Assembly (NCBI GenBank): GCA_964057225.1 | Contig: OZ059895.1 | Span: 22,144,688-22,208,687, forward strand | Source: Auanema rhodensis | Taxonomy: Eukaryota > Nematoda > Chromadorea > Rhabditida > Rhabditidae | DNA: 64,000 bases | Direction of reading: 5' to 3' | Shown here: positions 26,929 through 38,720 of the stretch, in pieces | How positions within the stretch are numbered: position 1 is the stretch's first letter | How the letters are laid out: every line of letters starts with the position of its first letter | Program-made: the position numbers and the translations under genes | The notes under the pieces: model-generated | Database searches by the model: none | Seen by the model: only the letters and a program-made list of their open reading frames with translations | Told to the model about the DNA's origin: nothing

Positions 26929-28688
26929 CACGTGAAAGATGAAGAGATGCGGTTTTCAAAATTAGATTCCTCATGTCCATATTAGTCTAAAAACGAATTT
27001 TTATTGATATTGGTGCATGGTAACCATGACTTTGAAATTTACGTGAACTTTAATTTATGCTTATTAAGTGTACACGTGATGTGCACTTGGTATGTAACTC
27101 GCTTCACGTGAAAGATAAAGGGATGCGGTTTTCAAAATTAGATTCCCCATGTCCATATTAGTCTAAAAACAAATTTTTATTGATATTGGTGCATGGTAAC
27201 CATGACTTTGAAATTTACGTGAACTTTAATTTATGCTAATTAAGTGTACACATGATGTGCACTTGGTATGTAACTCGCTTCACGTGAAAGATGAAGAGAT
27301 GCGGTTTTCAAAATTAGATTCCTCATGTCCATATTAGTCTAAAAACGAATTTTTATTGATATTGGTGCATGGTAACCATGACTTTGAAATTTACGTGAAC
27401 TTTAATTTATGCTAATTAAGTGTACACATGATGTGCACTTGGTATGTAACTCGCTTCACGTGAAAGATGAAGAGATGCGGTTTTCAAAATTAGATTCCTC
27501 ATGTTCATATTAGTCTAAAAACGAATTTTTATCGATATTGGTGCATGGTAACCATGACTTTGAAATTTACGTGAACTTTAATTTATGCTTATTAAGTGTA
27601 CACATGATGTGCACTTGGTATGTAACTCGCTTCACGTGAAAGATGAAGAGATGCGGTTTTCAAAATTAGATTCCTCATGTCCATATTAGTCTAAAAACGA
27701 ATTTTTATTGATATTGGTGCATGGTAACCATGACTTTGAAATTTACGTGAACTTTAATTTATGCTAATTAAGTGTACACATGATGTGCACTTGGTATGTA
27801 ACTCGCTTCACGTGAAAGATGAAGAGATGCGGTTTTCAAAATTAGATTCCCCATGTCCATATTAGTCTAAAAACAATTTTTTATTAATATTGGTGCATGG
27901 TAACCATGACTTTGAAATTTACGTGAACTTTAATTTATGCTAATTAAGTGTACACATGATGTGCACTTGGTATGTAACTCGCTTCACGTGAAAGATGAAG
28001 AGATGCGGTTTTCAAAATTAGATTCCTCATGTTCATATTAGTCTAAAAACGAATTTTTATCGATATTGGTGCATGGTAACCATGACTTTGAAATTTACGT
28101 GAACTTTAATTTATGCTTATTAAGTGTACACATGATGTGCACTTGGTATGTAACTCGCTTCACGTGAAAGATGAAGAGATGCGGTTTTCAAAATTAGATT
28201 CCTCATGTTCATATTAGTCTAAAAACGAATTTTTATCGATATTGGTGCATGGTAACCATGACTTTGAAATTTACGTGAACTTTAATTTATGCTAATTAAG
28301 TGTACACATGATGTGCACTTGGTATGTAACTCGCTTCACGTGAAAGATGAAGAGATGCGGTTTTCAAAATTAGATTCCTCATGTCCATATTAGTCTGAAA
28401 ACAAATTTTTGTTGATATTGGTGCATGGCAACCATGACTTTAAAATTTACGTGAACTTTAATTTATGCTAATTAAGTGTACACATGATGTGCACTTGGTA
28501 TGTAACTCGCTTCACGTCAAAGATAAAGAGATGCGGTTTTCAAAATTAGATTCCCCATGTCCATATTAGTCTAAAAACAATTTTTGATTAATATTGGTGC
28601 ATGGTAACCATGACTTTGAAATTTACGTGAACTTTAATTTATGCTAATTAAGTGTACACATGATGTGCGCTTGGTATGTAACTCGCTT
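26929..28688 (+). repeat. 11-monomer-offset (1936 bp) duplication, copy 1
   Basis: Ten monomers match 28865-30624 at an offset of 1936 bp (11 x 176). Shared markers: ACAATTTTTTAT at 27873 and 29809, ACAATTTTTGATTAAT at 28577 and 30513, and two successive TTCAT monomers in each. An E monomer (28689-28864) sits between the copies and is the eleventh unit of the period. Confidence 0.82.
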
Positions 28689-28864
28689 CACGTGAAAGAT
28701 AAAGGGATGCGGTTTTCAAAATTAGATTCCCCATGTCCATATTAGTCTAAAAACAAATTTTTATTGATATTGGTGCATGGTAACCATGACTTTGAAATTT
28801 ACGTGAACTTTAATTTATGCTAATTAAGTGTACACATGATGTGCACTTGGTATGTAACTCGCTT

Positions 28865-30624
28865 CACGTGAAAGATGAAGAGATGCGGTTTTCAAAATTA
28901 GATTCCTCATGTCCATATTAGTCTAAAAACGAATTTTTATTGATATTGGTGCATGGTAACCATGACTTTGAAATTTACGTGAACTTTAATTTATGCTTAT
29001 TAAGTGTACACGTGATGTGCACTTGGTATGTAACTCGCTTCACGTGAAAGATAAAGGGATGCGGTTTTCAAAATTAGATTCCCCATGTCCATATTAGTCT
29101 AAAAACAAATTTTTATTGATATTGGTGCATGGTAACCATGACTTTGAAATTTACGTGAACTTTAATTTATGCTAATTAAGTGTACACATGATGTGCACTT
29201 GGTATGTAACTCGCTTCACGTGAAAGATGAAGAGATGCGGTTTTCAAAATTAGATTCCTCATGTCCATATTAGTCTAAAAACGAATTTTTATTGATATTG
29301 GTGCATGGTAACCATGACTTTGAAATTTACGTGAACTTTAATTTATGCTAATTAAGTGTACACATGATGTGCACTTGGTATGTAACTCGCTTCACGTGAA
29401 AGATGAAGAGATGCGGTTTTCAAAATTAGATTCCTCATGTTCATATTAGTCTAAAAACGAATTTTTATCGATATTGGTGCATGGTAACCATGACTTTGAA
29501 ATTTACGTGAACTTTAATTTATGCTTATTAAGTGTACACATGATGTGCACTTGGTATGTAACTCGCTTCACGTGAAAGATGAAGAGATGCGGTTTTCAAA
29601 ATTAGATTCCTCATGTCCATATTAGTCTAAAAACGAATTTTTATTGATATTGGTGCATGGTAACCATGACTTTGAAATTTACGTGAACTTTAATTTATGC
29701 TAATTAAGTGTACACATGATGTGCACTTGGTATGTAACTCGCTTCACGTGAAAGATGAAGAGATGCGGTTTTCAAAATTAGATTCCCCATGTCCATATTA
29801 GTCTAAAAACAATTTTTTATTAATATTGGTGCATGGTAACCATGACTTTGAAATTTACGTGAACTTTAATTTATGCTAATTAAGTGTACACATGATGTGC
29901 ACTTGGTATGTAACTCGCTTCACGTGAAAGATGAAGAGATGCGGTTTTCAAAATTAGATTCCTCATGTTCATATTAGTCTAAAAACGAATTTTTATCGAT
30001 ATTGGTGCATGGTAACCATGACTTTGAAATTTACGTGAACTTTAATTTATGCTTATTAAGTGTACACATGATGTGCACTTGGTATGTAACTCGCTTCACG
30101 TGAAAGATGAAGAGATGCGGTTTTCAAAATTAGATTCCTCATGTTCATATTAGTCTAAAAACGAATTTTTATCGATATTGGTGCATGGTAACCATGACTT
30201 TGAAATTTACGTGAACTTTAATTTATGCTAATTAAGTGTACACATGATGTGCACTTGGTATGTAACTCGCTTCACGTGAAAGATGAAGAGATGCGGTTTT
30301 CAAAATTAGATTCCTCATGTCCATATTAGTCTGAAAACAAATTTTTGTTGATATTGGTGCATGGCAACCATGACTTTAAAATTTACGTGAACTTTAATTT
30401 ATGCTAATTAAGTGTACACATGATGTGCACTTGGTATGTAACTCGCTTCACGTCAAAGATAAAGAGATGCGGTTTTCAAAATTAGATTCCCCATGTCCAT
30501 ATTAGTCTAAAAACAATTTTTGATTAATATTGGTGCATGGTAACCATGACTTTGAAATTTACGTGAACTTTAATTTATGCTAATTAAGTGTACACATGAT
30601 GTGCGCTTGGTATGTAACTCGCTT
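28865..30624 (+). repeat. 11-monomer-offset (1936 bp) duplication, copy 2
   Basis: Second copy of 26929-28688, same orientation. Its right end leads into CTGAAAAC monomers (30625 on) that continue the order seen after 22535 in the 32-monomer copy 2, whereas copy 1 leads into an E monomer at 28689. The two copies therefore differ in their right flank, and copy 2 keeps the flank shared with Zone II. Confidence 0.8.
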
Positions 30625-31504
30625 CACGTGAAAGATAAAGAGATGCGGTTTTCAAAATTAGATTCCCCATTTCCATATTAGTCTGAAAACAAATTTTTGT
30701 TGATATTGGTGCATGGCAACCATGACTTTAAAATTTACGTGAACTTTAATTTATGCTAATTAAGTGTACACATGATGTGCACTTGGTATGTAACTCGCTT
30801 CACGTCAAAGATAAAGAGATGCGGTTTTCAAAATTAGATTCCCCATGTCCATATTAGTCTAAAAACAAATTTTTATTAATATTGGTGCATGGTAACCATG
30901 ACTTTGAAATTTACGTGAACTTTAATTTATGCTAATTAAGTGTACACATGATGTGCACTTGGTATGTAACTCGCTTCACGTGAAAGATGAAGAGATGCGG
31001 TTTTCAAAATTAGATTCCTCATGTCCATATTAGTCTAAAAACGAATTTTTATTGATATTGGTGCATGGTAACCATGACTTTGAAATTTACGTGAACTTTA
31101 ATTTATGCTTATTAAGTGTACACGTGATGTGCACTTGGTATGTAACTCGCTTCACGTGAAAGATAAAGGGATGCGGTTTTCAAAATTAGATTCCCCATGT
31201 CCATATTAGTCTAAAAACAAATTTTTATTGATATTGGTGCATGGCAACCATGACTTTGAAATTTACGTGAACTTTAATTTATGCTAATTAAGTGTACACA
31301 TGATGTGCACTTGGTATGTAACTCGCTTCACGTGAAAGATGAAGAGATGCGGTTTTCAAAATTAGATTCCTCATGTCCATATTAGTCTAAAAACGAATTT
31401 TTATCGATATTGGTGCATGGTAACCATGACTTTGAAATTTACGTGAACTTTAATTTATGCTAATTAAGTGTACACATGATGTGCACTTGGTATGTAACTC
31501 GCTT
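30273..31504 (+). repeat. Block homologous to 22353 onward at 45-monomer offset
   Basis: CTGAAAAC with TTTTTGTTG, then AATTTTTGATTAAT, then the GCGCTT and CTGAAAAC monomers follow in the same order as from 22353, offset 7920 bp (45 x 176). From 31505 on, the matching offset becomes 7216 bp (41 x 176). Four monomers present in Zone II (about 23585-24288) are therefore missing here, in an otherwise continuous match. Confidence 0.75.
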
Positions 31505-34500
31505 CACGTGAAAGATAAAGAGATGCGGTTTTCAAAATTAGATTCCCCATTTCCATATTAGTCTGAAAACAAATTTTTGTTGATATTGGTGCATGGCAAC
31601 CATGACTTTAAAATTTACGTGAACTTTAATTTATGCTAATTAAGTGTACACATGATGTGCACTTGGTATGTAACTCGCTTCACGTCAAAGATAAAGAGAT
31701 GCGGTTTTCAAAATTAGATTCCCCATGTCCATATTAGTCTAAAAACAAATTTTTATTAATATTGGTGCATGGTAACCATGACTTTGAAATTTACGTGAAC
31801 TTTAATTTATGCTAATTAAGTGTACACATGATGTGCACTTGGTATGTAACTCGCTTCACGTGAAAGATGAAGAGATGCGGTTTTCAAAATTAGATTCCTC
31901 ATGTCCATATTAGTCTAAAAACGAATTTTTATTGATATTGGTGCATGGTAACCATGACTTTGAAATTTACGTGAACTTTAATTTATGCTTATTAAGTGTA
32001 CACGTGATGTGCACTTGGTATGTAACTCGCTTCACGTGAAAGATAAAGGGATGCGGTTTTCAAAATTAGATTCCCCATGTCCATATTAGTCTAAAAACAA
32101 ATTTTTATTGATATTGGTGCATGGCAACCATGACTTTGAAATTTACGTGAACTTTAATTTATGCTAATTAAGTGTACACATGATGTGCACTTGGTATGTA
32201 ACTCGCTTCACGTCAAAGATAAAGAGATGCGGTTTTCAAAATTAGATTCCCCATGTCCATATTAGTCTAAAAACAAATTTTTATTAATATTGGTGCATGG
32301 TAACCATGACTTTGAAATTTACGTGAACTTTAATTTATGCTAATTAAGTGTACACATGATGTGCACTTGGTATGTAACTCGCTTCACGTGAAAGATGAAG
32401 AGATGCGGTTTTCAAAATTAGATTCCTCATGTCCATATTAGTCTAAAAACGAATTTTTATTGATATTGGTGCATGGTAACCATGACTTTGAAATTTACGT
32501 GAACTTCAATTTATGCTTATTAAGTGTACACGTGATGTGCACTTGGTATGTAACTCGCTTCACGTGAAAGATAAAGGGATGCGGTTTTCAAAATTAGATT
32601 CCCCATGTCCATATTAGTCTAAAAACAAATTTTTATTGATATTGGTGCATGGTAACCATGACTTTGAAATTTACGTGAACTTTAATTTATGCTAATTAAG
32701 TGTACACATGATGTGCTCTTGGTATGTAACTCGCTTCACGTGAAAGATGAAGAGATGCGGTTTTCAAAATTAGATTCCCCATGTCCATATTAGTCTAAAA
32801 ACAATTTTTTATTAATATTGGTGCATGGTAACCATGACTTTAAAATTTACGTGAACTTTAATTTATGCTAATTAAGTGTACACATGATGTGCACTTGTTA
32901 TGTAACTCGCTTCACGTGAAAGATGAAGAGATGCGGTTTTCAAAATTAGATTCCTCATGTCCATATTAGTCTAAAAACGAATTTTTATCGATATTGGTGC
33001 ATGGTAACCATGACTTTGAAATTTACGTGAACTTTAATTTATGCTAATTAAGTGTACACATGATGTGCGCTTGGTATGTAACTCGCTTCACGTGAAAGAT
33101 AAAGAGATGCGGTTTTCAAAATTAGATTCCCCATGTCCATATTAGTCTAAAAACAAATTTTTATCAATATTGGTGCATGGTAACCATGACTTTGAAATTT
33201 ACGTGAACTTTAATTTATGCTAATTAAGTGTACACGTGATGTGCACTTGGTATGTAACTCGCTTCACGTGAAAGATAAAGGGATGCGGTTTTCAAAATTA
33301 GATTCCCCATGTCCATATTAGTCTAAAAACAAATTTTTATTGATATTGGTGCATGGTAACCATGACTTTGAAATTTACGTGAACTTTAATTTATGCTAAT
33401 TAAGTGTACACATGATGTGCACTTGGTATGTAACTCGCTTCACGTGAAAGATGAAGAGATGCGGTTTTCAAAATTAGATTCCTCATGTCCATATTAGTCT
33501 AAAAACGAATTTTTATCGATATTGGTGCATGGTAACCATGACTTTGAAATTTACGTGAACTTTAATTTATGCTTATTAAGTGTACACGTGATGTGCACTT
33601 GGTATGTAACTCGCTTCACGTGAACGATAAAGGGATGCGGTTTTCAAAATTAGATTCCTCATGTCCATATTAGTCTAAAAACGAATTTTTATTGATATTG
33701 GTGCATGGTAACCATGACTTTGAAATTTACGTGAACTTTAATTTATGCTAATTAAGTGTACACATGATGTGCACTTGGTATGTAACTCGCTTCACGTGAA
33801 AGATGAAGAGATGCGGTTTTCAAAATTAGATTCCTCATGTTCATATTAGTCTAAAAACGAATTTTTATCGATATTGGTGCATGGTAACCATGACTTTGAA
33901 ATTTACGTGAACTTTAATTTATGCTTATTAAGTGTACACATGATGTGCACTTGGTATGTAACTCGCTTCACGTGAAAGATGAAGAGATGCGGTTTTCAAA
34001 ATTAGATTCCTCATGTCCATATTAGTCTAAAAACGAATTTTTATTGATATTGGTGCATGGTAACCATGACTTTGAAATTTACGTGAACTTTAATTTATGC
34101 TTATTAAGTGTACACGTGATGTGCACTTGGTATGTAACTCGCTTCACGTGAAAGATGAAGAGATGCGGTTTTCAAAATTAGATTCCTCATGTCCATATTA
34201 GTCTAAAAACGAATTTTTATTGATATTGGTGCATGGTAACCATGACTTTGAAATTTACGTGAACTTTAATTTATGCTTATTAAGTGTACACGTGATGTGC
34301 ACTTGGTATGTAACTCGCTTCACGTGAAAGATAAAGGGATGCGGTTTTCAAAATTAGATTCCCCATGTCCATATTAGTCTAAAAACAAATTTTTATTGAT
34401 ATTGGTGCATGGTAACCATGACTTTGAAATTTACGTGAACTTTAATTTATGCTAATTAAGTGTACACATGATGTGCACTTGGTATGTAACTCGCTTCACG

Positions 34501-34784
34501 TGAAAGATGAAGAGATGCGGTTTTCAAAATTAGATTCCTCATGTCCATATTAGTCTAAAAACGAATTTTTATTGATATTGGTGCATGGTAACCATGACTT
34601 TGAAATTTACGTGAACTTTAATTTATGCTAATTAAGTGTACACATGATGTGCACTTGGTATGTAACTCGCTTCACGTGAAAGATGAAGAGATGCGGTTTT
34701 CAAAATTAGATTCCTCATGTTCATATTAGTCTAAAAACGAATTTTTATCGATATTGGTGCATGGTAACCATGACTTTGAAATTT
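31505..34784 (+). repeat. Block homologous to 24289 onward at 41-monomer offset
   Basis: GTGAACTTCAATTT at 32499 corresponds to 25283, and CACGTGAACG at 33617 to 26401, both 7216 bp apart. Within the block there is one extra class A monomer (32913-33088), preceded by the unique CACTTGTTATG near 32891. It also holds a fused monomer (33089-33264) whose start matches 25697 (ATCAAT) and whose end carries CACGTG like 25873. One gain and one loss restore the offset. The right limit is approximate. Confidence 0.72.
33089..33264 (+). repeat. Fused monomer left by a one-monomer deletion
   Basis: The start and middle match the ATCAAT monomer at 25697-25872, but the end combines A134 (GCTAATT) with G148 (CACGTG), a pairing seldom seen since G148 normally travels with T134. 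The end fits the following monomer at 25873-26048, so the two appear fused with loss of one unit. The break lies between monomer positions about 135 and 148. Confidence 0.65.
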
Positions 34785-36080
34785 ACGTGAACTTTAATTT
34801 ATGCTTATTAAGTGTACACGTGATGTGCACTTGGTATGTAACTCGCTTCACGTCAAAGATAAAGAGATGCGGTTTTCAAAATTAGATTCCCCATGTCCAT
34901 ATTAGTCTAAAAACAAATTTTTATTGATATTGGTGCATGGTAACCATGACTTTGAAATTTACGTGAACTTTAATTTATGCTAATTAAGTGTACACATGAT
35001 GTGCACTTGGTATGTAACTCGCTTCACGTGAAAGATGAAGAGATGCGGTTTTCAAAATTAGATTCCTCATGTCCATATTAGTCTAAAAACGAATTTTTAT
35101 CGATATTGGTGCATGGTAACCATGACTTTGAAATTTACGTGAACTTTAATTTATGCTTATTAAGTGTACACGTGATGTGCACTTGGTATGTAACTCGCTT
35201 CACGTGAACGATAAAGGGATGCGGTTTTCAAAATTAGATTCCTCATGTCCATATTAGTCTAAAAACGAATTTTTATTGATATTGGTGCATGGTAACCATG
35301 ACTTTGAAATTTACGTGAACTTTAATTTATGCTAATTAAGTGTACACATGATGTGCACTTGGTATGTAACTCGCTTCACGTGAAAGATGAAGAGATGCGG
35401 TTTTCAAAATTAGATTCCTCATGTTCATATTAGTCTAAAAACGAATTTTTATCGATATTGGTGCATGGTAACCATGACTTTGAAATTTACGTGAACTTTA
35501 ATTTATGCTTATTAAGTGTACACATGATGTGCACTTGGTATGTAACTCGCTTCACGTGAAAGATGAAGAGATGCGGTTTTCAAAATTAGATTCCTCATGT
35601 CCATATTAGTCTAAAAACGAATTTTTATTGATATTGGTGCATGGTAACCATGACTTTGAAATTTACGTGAACTTTAATTTATGCTTATTAAGTGTACACG
35701 TGATGTGCACTTGGTATGTAACTCGCTTCACGTGAAAGATAAAGGGATGCGGTTTTCAAAATTAGATTCCCCATGTCCATATTAGTCTAAAAACAAATTT
35801 TTATTGATATTGGTGCATGGTAACCATGACTTTGAAATTTACGTGAACTTTAATTTATGCTAATTAAGTGTACACATGATGTGCACTTGGTATGTAACTC
35901 GCTTCACGTGAAAGATGAAGAGATGCGGTTTTCAAAATTAGATTCCTCATGTCCATATTAGTCTAAAAACGAATTTTTATCGATATTGGTGCATGGTAAC
36001 CATGACTTTGAAATTTACGTGAACTTTAATTTATGCTTATTAAGTGTACACGTGATGTGCACTTGGTATGTAACTCGCTT

Positions 36081-38720
36081 CACGTGAGAGATAAAGAGAT
36101 GCGGTTTTCAAAATTAGATTCCCCATGTCCATATTAGTCTAAAAACAAATTTTTTTTGATATTGGTGCATGGTAACCATGACTTTGAAATTTACGTGAAC
36201 TTCAATTTATGCTAATTAAGTGTACACATGATGTGCACTTGGTATGTAACTCGCTTCACGTCAAAGATAAAGAGATGCGGTTTTCAAAATTAGATTCCCC
36301 ATGTCCATATTAGTCTAAAAACAAATTTTTATTAATATTGGTGCATGGTAACCATGACTTTGAAATTTACGTGAACTTTAATTTATGCTAATTAAATGTA
36401 CACCTGATGTGCACTTGGTATGTAACTCGCTTCACGTGAAAGATAAAGAGATGCGGTTTTCAAAATTAGATTCCCCATTTCCATATTAGACTAAAAACGA
36501 ATTTTTATTGATATTGGTGCATGGTAACCATGACTTTGAAATTTACGTGAACTTTAATTTATGCTTATTAAGTGTACACGTGATGTGCACTTGGTATGTA
36601 ACTCGCTTCACGTGAAAGATAAAGAGATGCGGTTTTCAAAATTAGATTCCTCATGTCCATATTAGTCTAAAAACGAATTTTTATTGATATTGGTGCATGG
36701 TAACCATGACTTTGAAATTTACGTGAACTTTAATTTATGCTAATTAAGTGTACACATGATGTGCACTTGGTATGTAACTCGCTTCACGTGAAAGATGAAG
36801 AGATGCGGTTTTCAAAATTAGATTCCCCATTTCCATATTAGACTAAAAACGAATTTTTATTGATATTGGTGCATGGTAACAATGACTTTGAAATTTACGT
36901 GAACTTTAATTTATGCTAATTAAGTGTACACATGATGTGCACTTGGTATGTAACTCGCTTCACGTCAAAGATAAAGAGATGCGGTTTTCAAAATTAGATT
37001 CCTCATGTCCATATTAGACTAAAAACGAATTTTTATTGATATTGGTGCATGGTAACAATGACTTTGAAATTTACGTGAACTTTAATTTATGCTAATTAAG
37101 TGTACACATGATGTGCACTTGGTATGTAACTCGCTTCACGTCAAAGATAAAGAGATGCGGTTTTCAAAATTAGATTCCTCATGTCCATATTAGTCTAAAA
37201 ACGAATTTTTATTGATATTGGTGCATGGTAACCATGACTTTGAAATTTACGTGAACTTTAATTTATGCTAATTAAGTGTACACATGATGTGCACTTGGTA
37301 TGTAACTCGCTTCACGTGAAAGATGAAGAGATGCGGTTTTTAAAATTAGATTCCTCATGTCCATATTAGTCTAAAAACCAATTTTTATCGATATTGGTGC
37401 ATGGTAACCATTACTTTGAAATTTACGTGAACTTTAATTTATGCTAATTAAGTGTACACCTGATGTGCACTTGGTATGTAACTCGCTTCACGTGAAAGAT
37501 AAAGAGATGTGGTTTTCAAAATTAGATTCCCCATTTCCATATTAGTCTAAAAACGAATTTTTATTGATATTGGTGCATGGTAACCATGACTTTGAAATTT
37601 ACGTGAACTTTAATTTATGCTTATTAAGTGTACACGTGATGTGCACTTGGTATGTAACTCGCTTCACGTGAAAGATAAAGAGATGCGGTTTTCAAACTTA
37701 GATTCCCCATGTCCATATTAGTCTAAAAACAAATTTTTATTAATATTGGTGCATGGTAACCATGACTTTGAAATTTACGTGAACTTTAATTTATGCTAAT
37801 TAAGTGTACACATGATGTGCACTTGGTATGTAACTCGCTTCACGTCAAAGATAAAGAGATGCGGTTTTCAAAATTAGATTCCCCATGTCCATATTAGTCT
37901 AAAAACAAATTTTTATTAATATTGGTGCATGGTAACCATGACTTTGAAATTTACGTGAACTTTAATTTATGCTAATTAAGTGTACACATGATGTGCACTT
38001 GGTATGTAACTCGCTTCACGTCAAAGATAAAGAGATGCGGTTTTCAAAATTAGATTCCCCATGTCCATATTAGTCTAAAAACAAATTTTTATTAATATTG
38101 GTACATGGTAACCATGACTTTGAAATTTACGTGAACTTTAATTTATGCTAATTAAGTGTACACATGATGTGCACTTGGTATGTAACTGGCTTCACGTGAA
38201 AGATGAAGAGATGCGGTTTTCAAAATTAGATTCCTCATGTCCATATTAGTCTAAAAACGAATTTTTATTGATATTGGTGCATGGTAACCATGACTTTGAA
38301 ATTTACGTGAACTTTAATTTATGCTTATTAAGTGTACACGTGATGTGCACTTGGTATGTAACTTGCTTCACGTGAAAGATAAAGGGATGCGGTTTTCAAA
38401 ATTAGATTCCCCATGTCCATATTAGTCTAAAAACAAATTTTTATTGATATTGGTGCATGGTAACCATGACTTTGAAATTTACGTGAACTTTAATTTATGC
38501 TAATTAAGTGTACACATGATGTGCACTTGGTATGTAACTCGCTTCACGTGAAAGATGAAGAGATGCGGTTTTCAAAATTAGATTCCCCATTTCCTTATTA
38601 GTCTAAAAACAAATTTTTATTGATATTGGTGCATGGTAACCATGACTTTGAAATTTACGTGAACTTTAATTTATGCTTATTAAGTGTACACGTGATGTGC
38701 ACTTGGTATGTAACTCGCTT
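36081..38720 (+). repeat. Zone IV: mixed, more diverged monomers
   Basis: Carries variants rare elsewhere: CACGTGAGAG with a TTTTTTTTGAT run (36081, near 36148), ATTAAATGTACACCTG (36391), ATTAGACTAAAAACG (near 36486, 36838, 37015), GGTAACAATG (near 36877 and 37053), CATTACTTTG near 37409 and GATGTGGTTT near 37507. The left part (36081-36608) has a counterpart near 60184-60887. No gene or insertion is visible. The zone is the transition to the diverged 23-monomer repeats. Confidence 0.75.

Larger units (their letters stand above)
26225..36080 (+). repeat. Zone III: mixed A', E and TTCAT (F) monomers with nested block copies
   Basis: Dominant types are A' (GCTTATT with CACGTG at 145-150), E (AAAGGG, acaaatt) and F (CATGTTCATATTAG with ATCGAT and GCTTATT). 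A rare CACGTGAACGATAAAG monomer occurs at 26401, 33617 and 35201: offsets 7216 bp (41 monomers) and 1584 bp (9 monomers). The zone is assembled from the 11-monomer duplication and the offset-45/41/42 copies annotated separately. No unique sequence is present. Confidence 0.8.
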
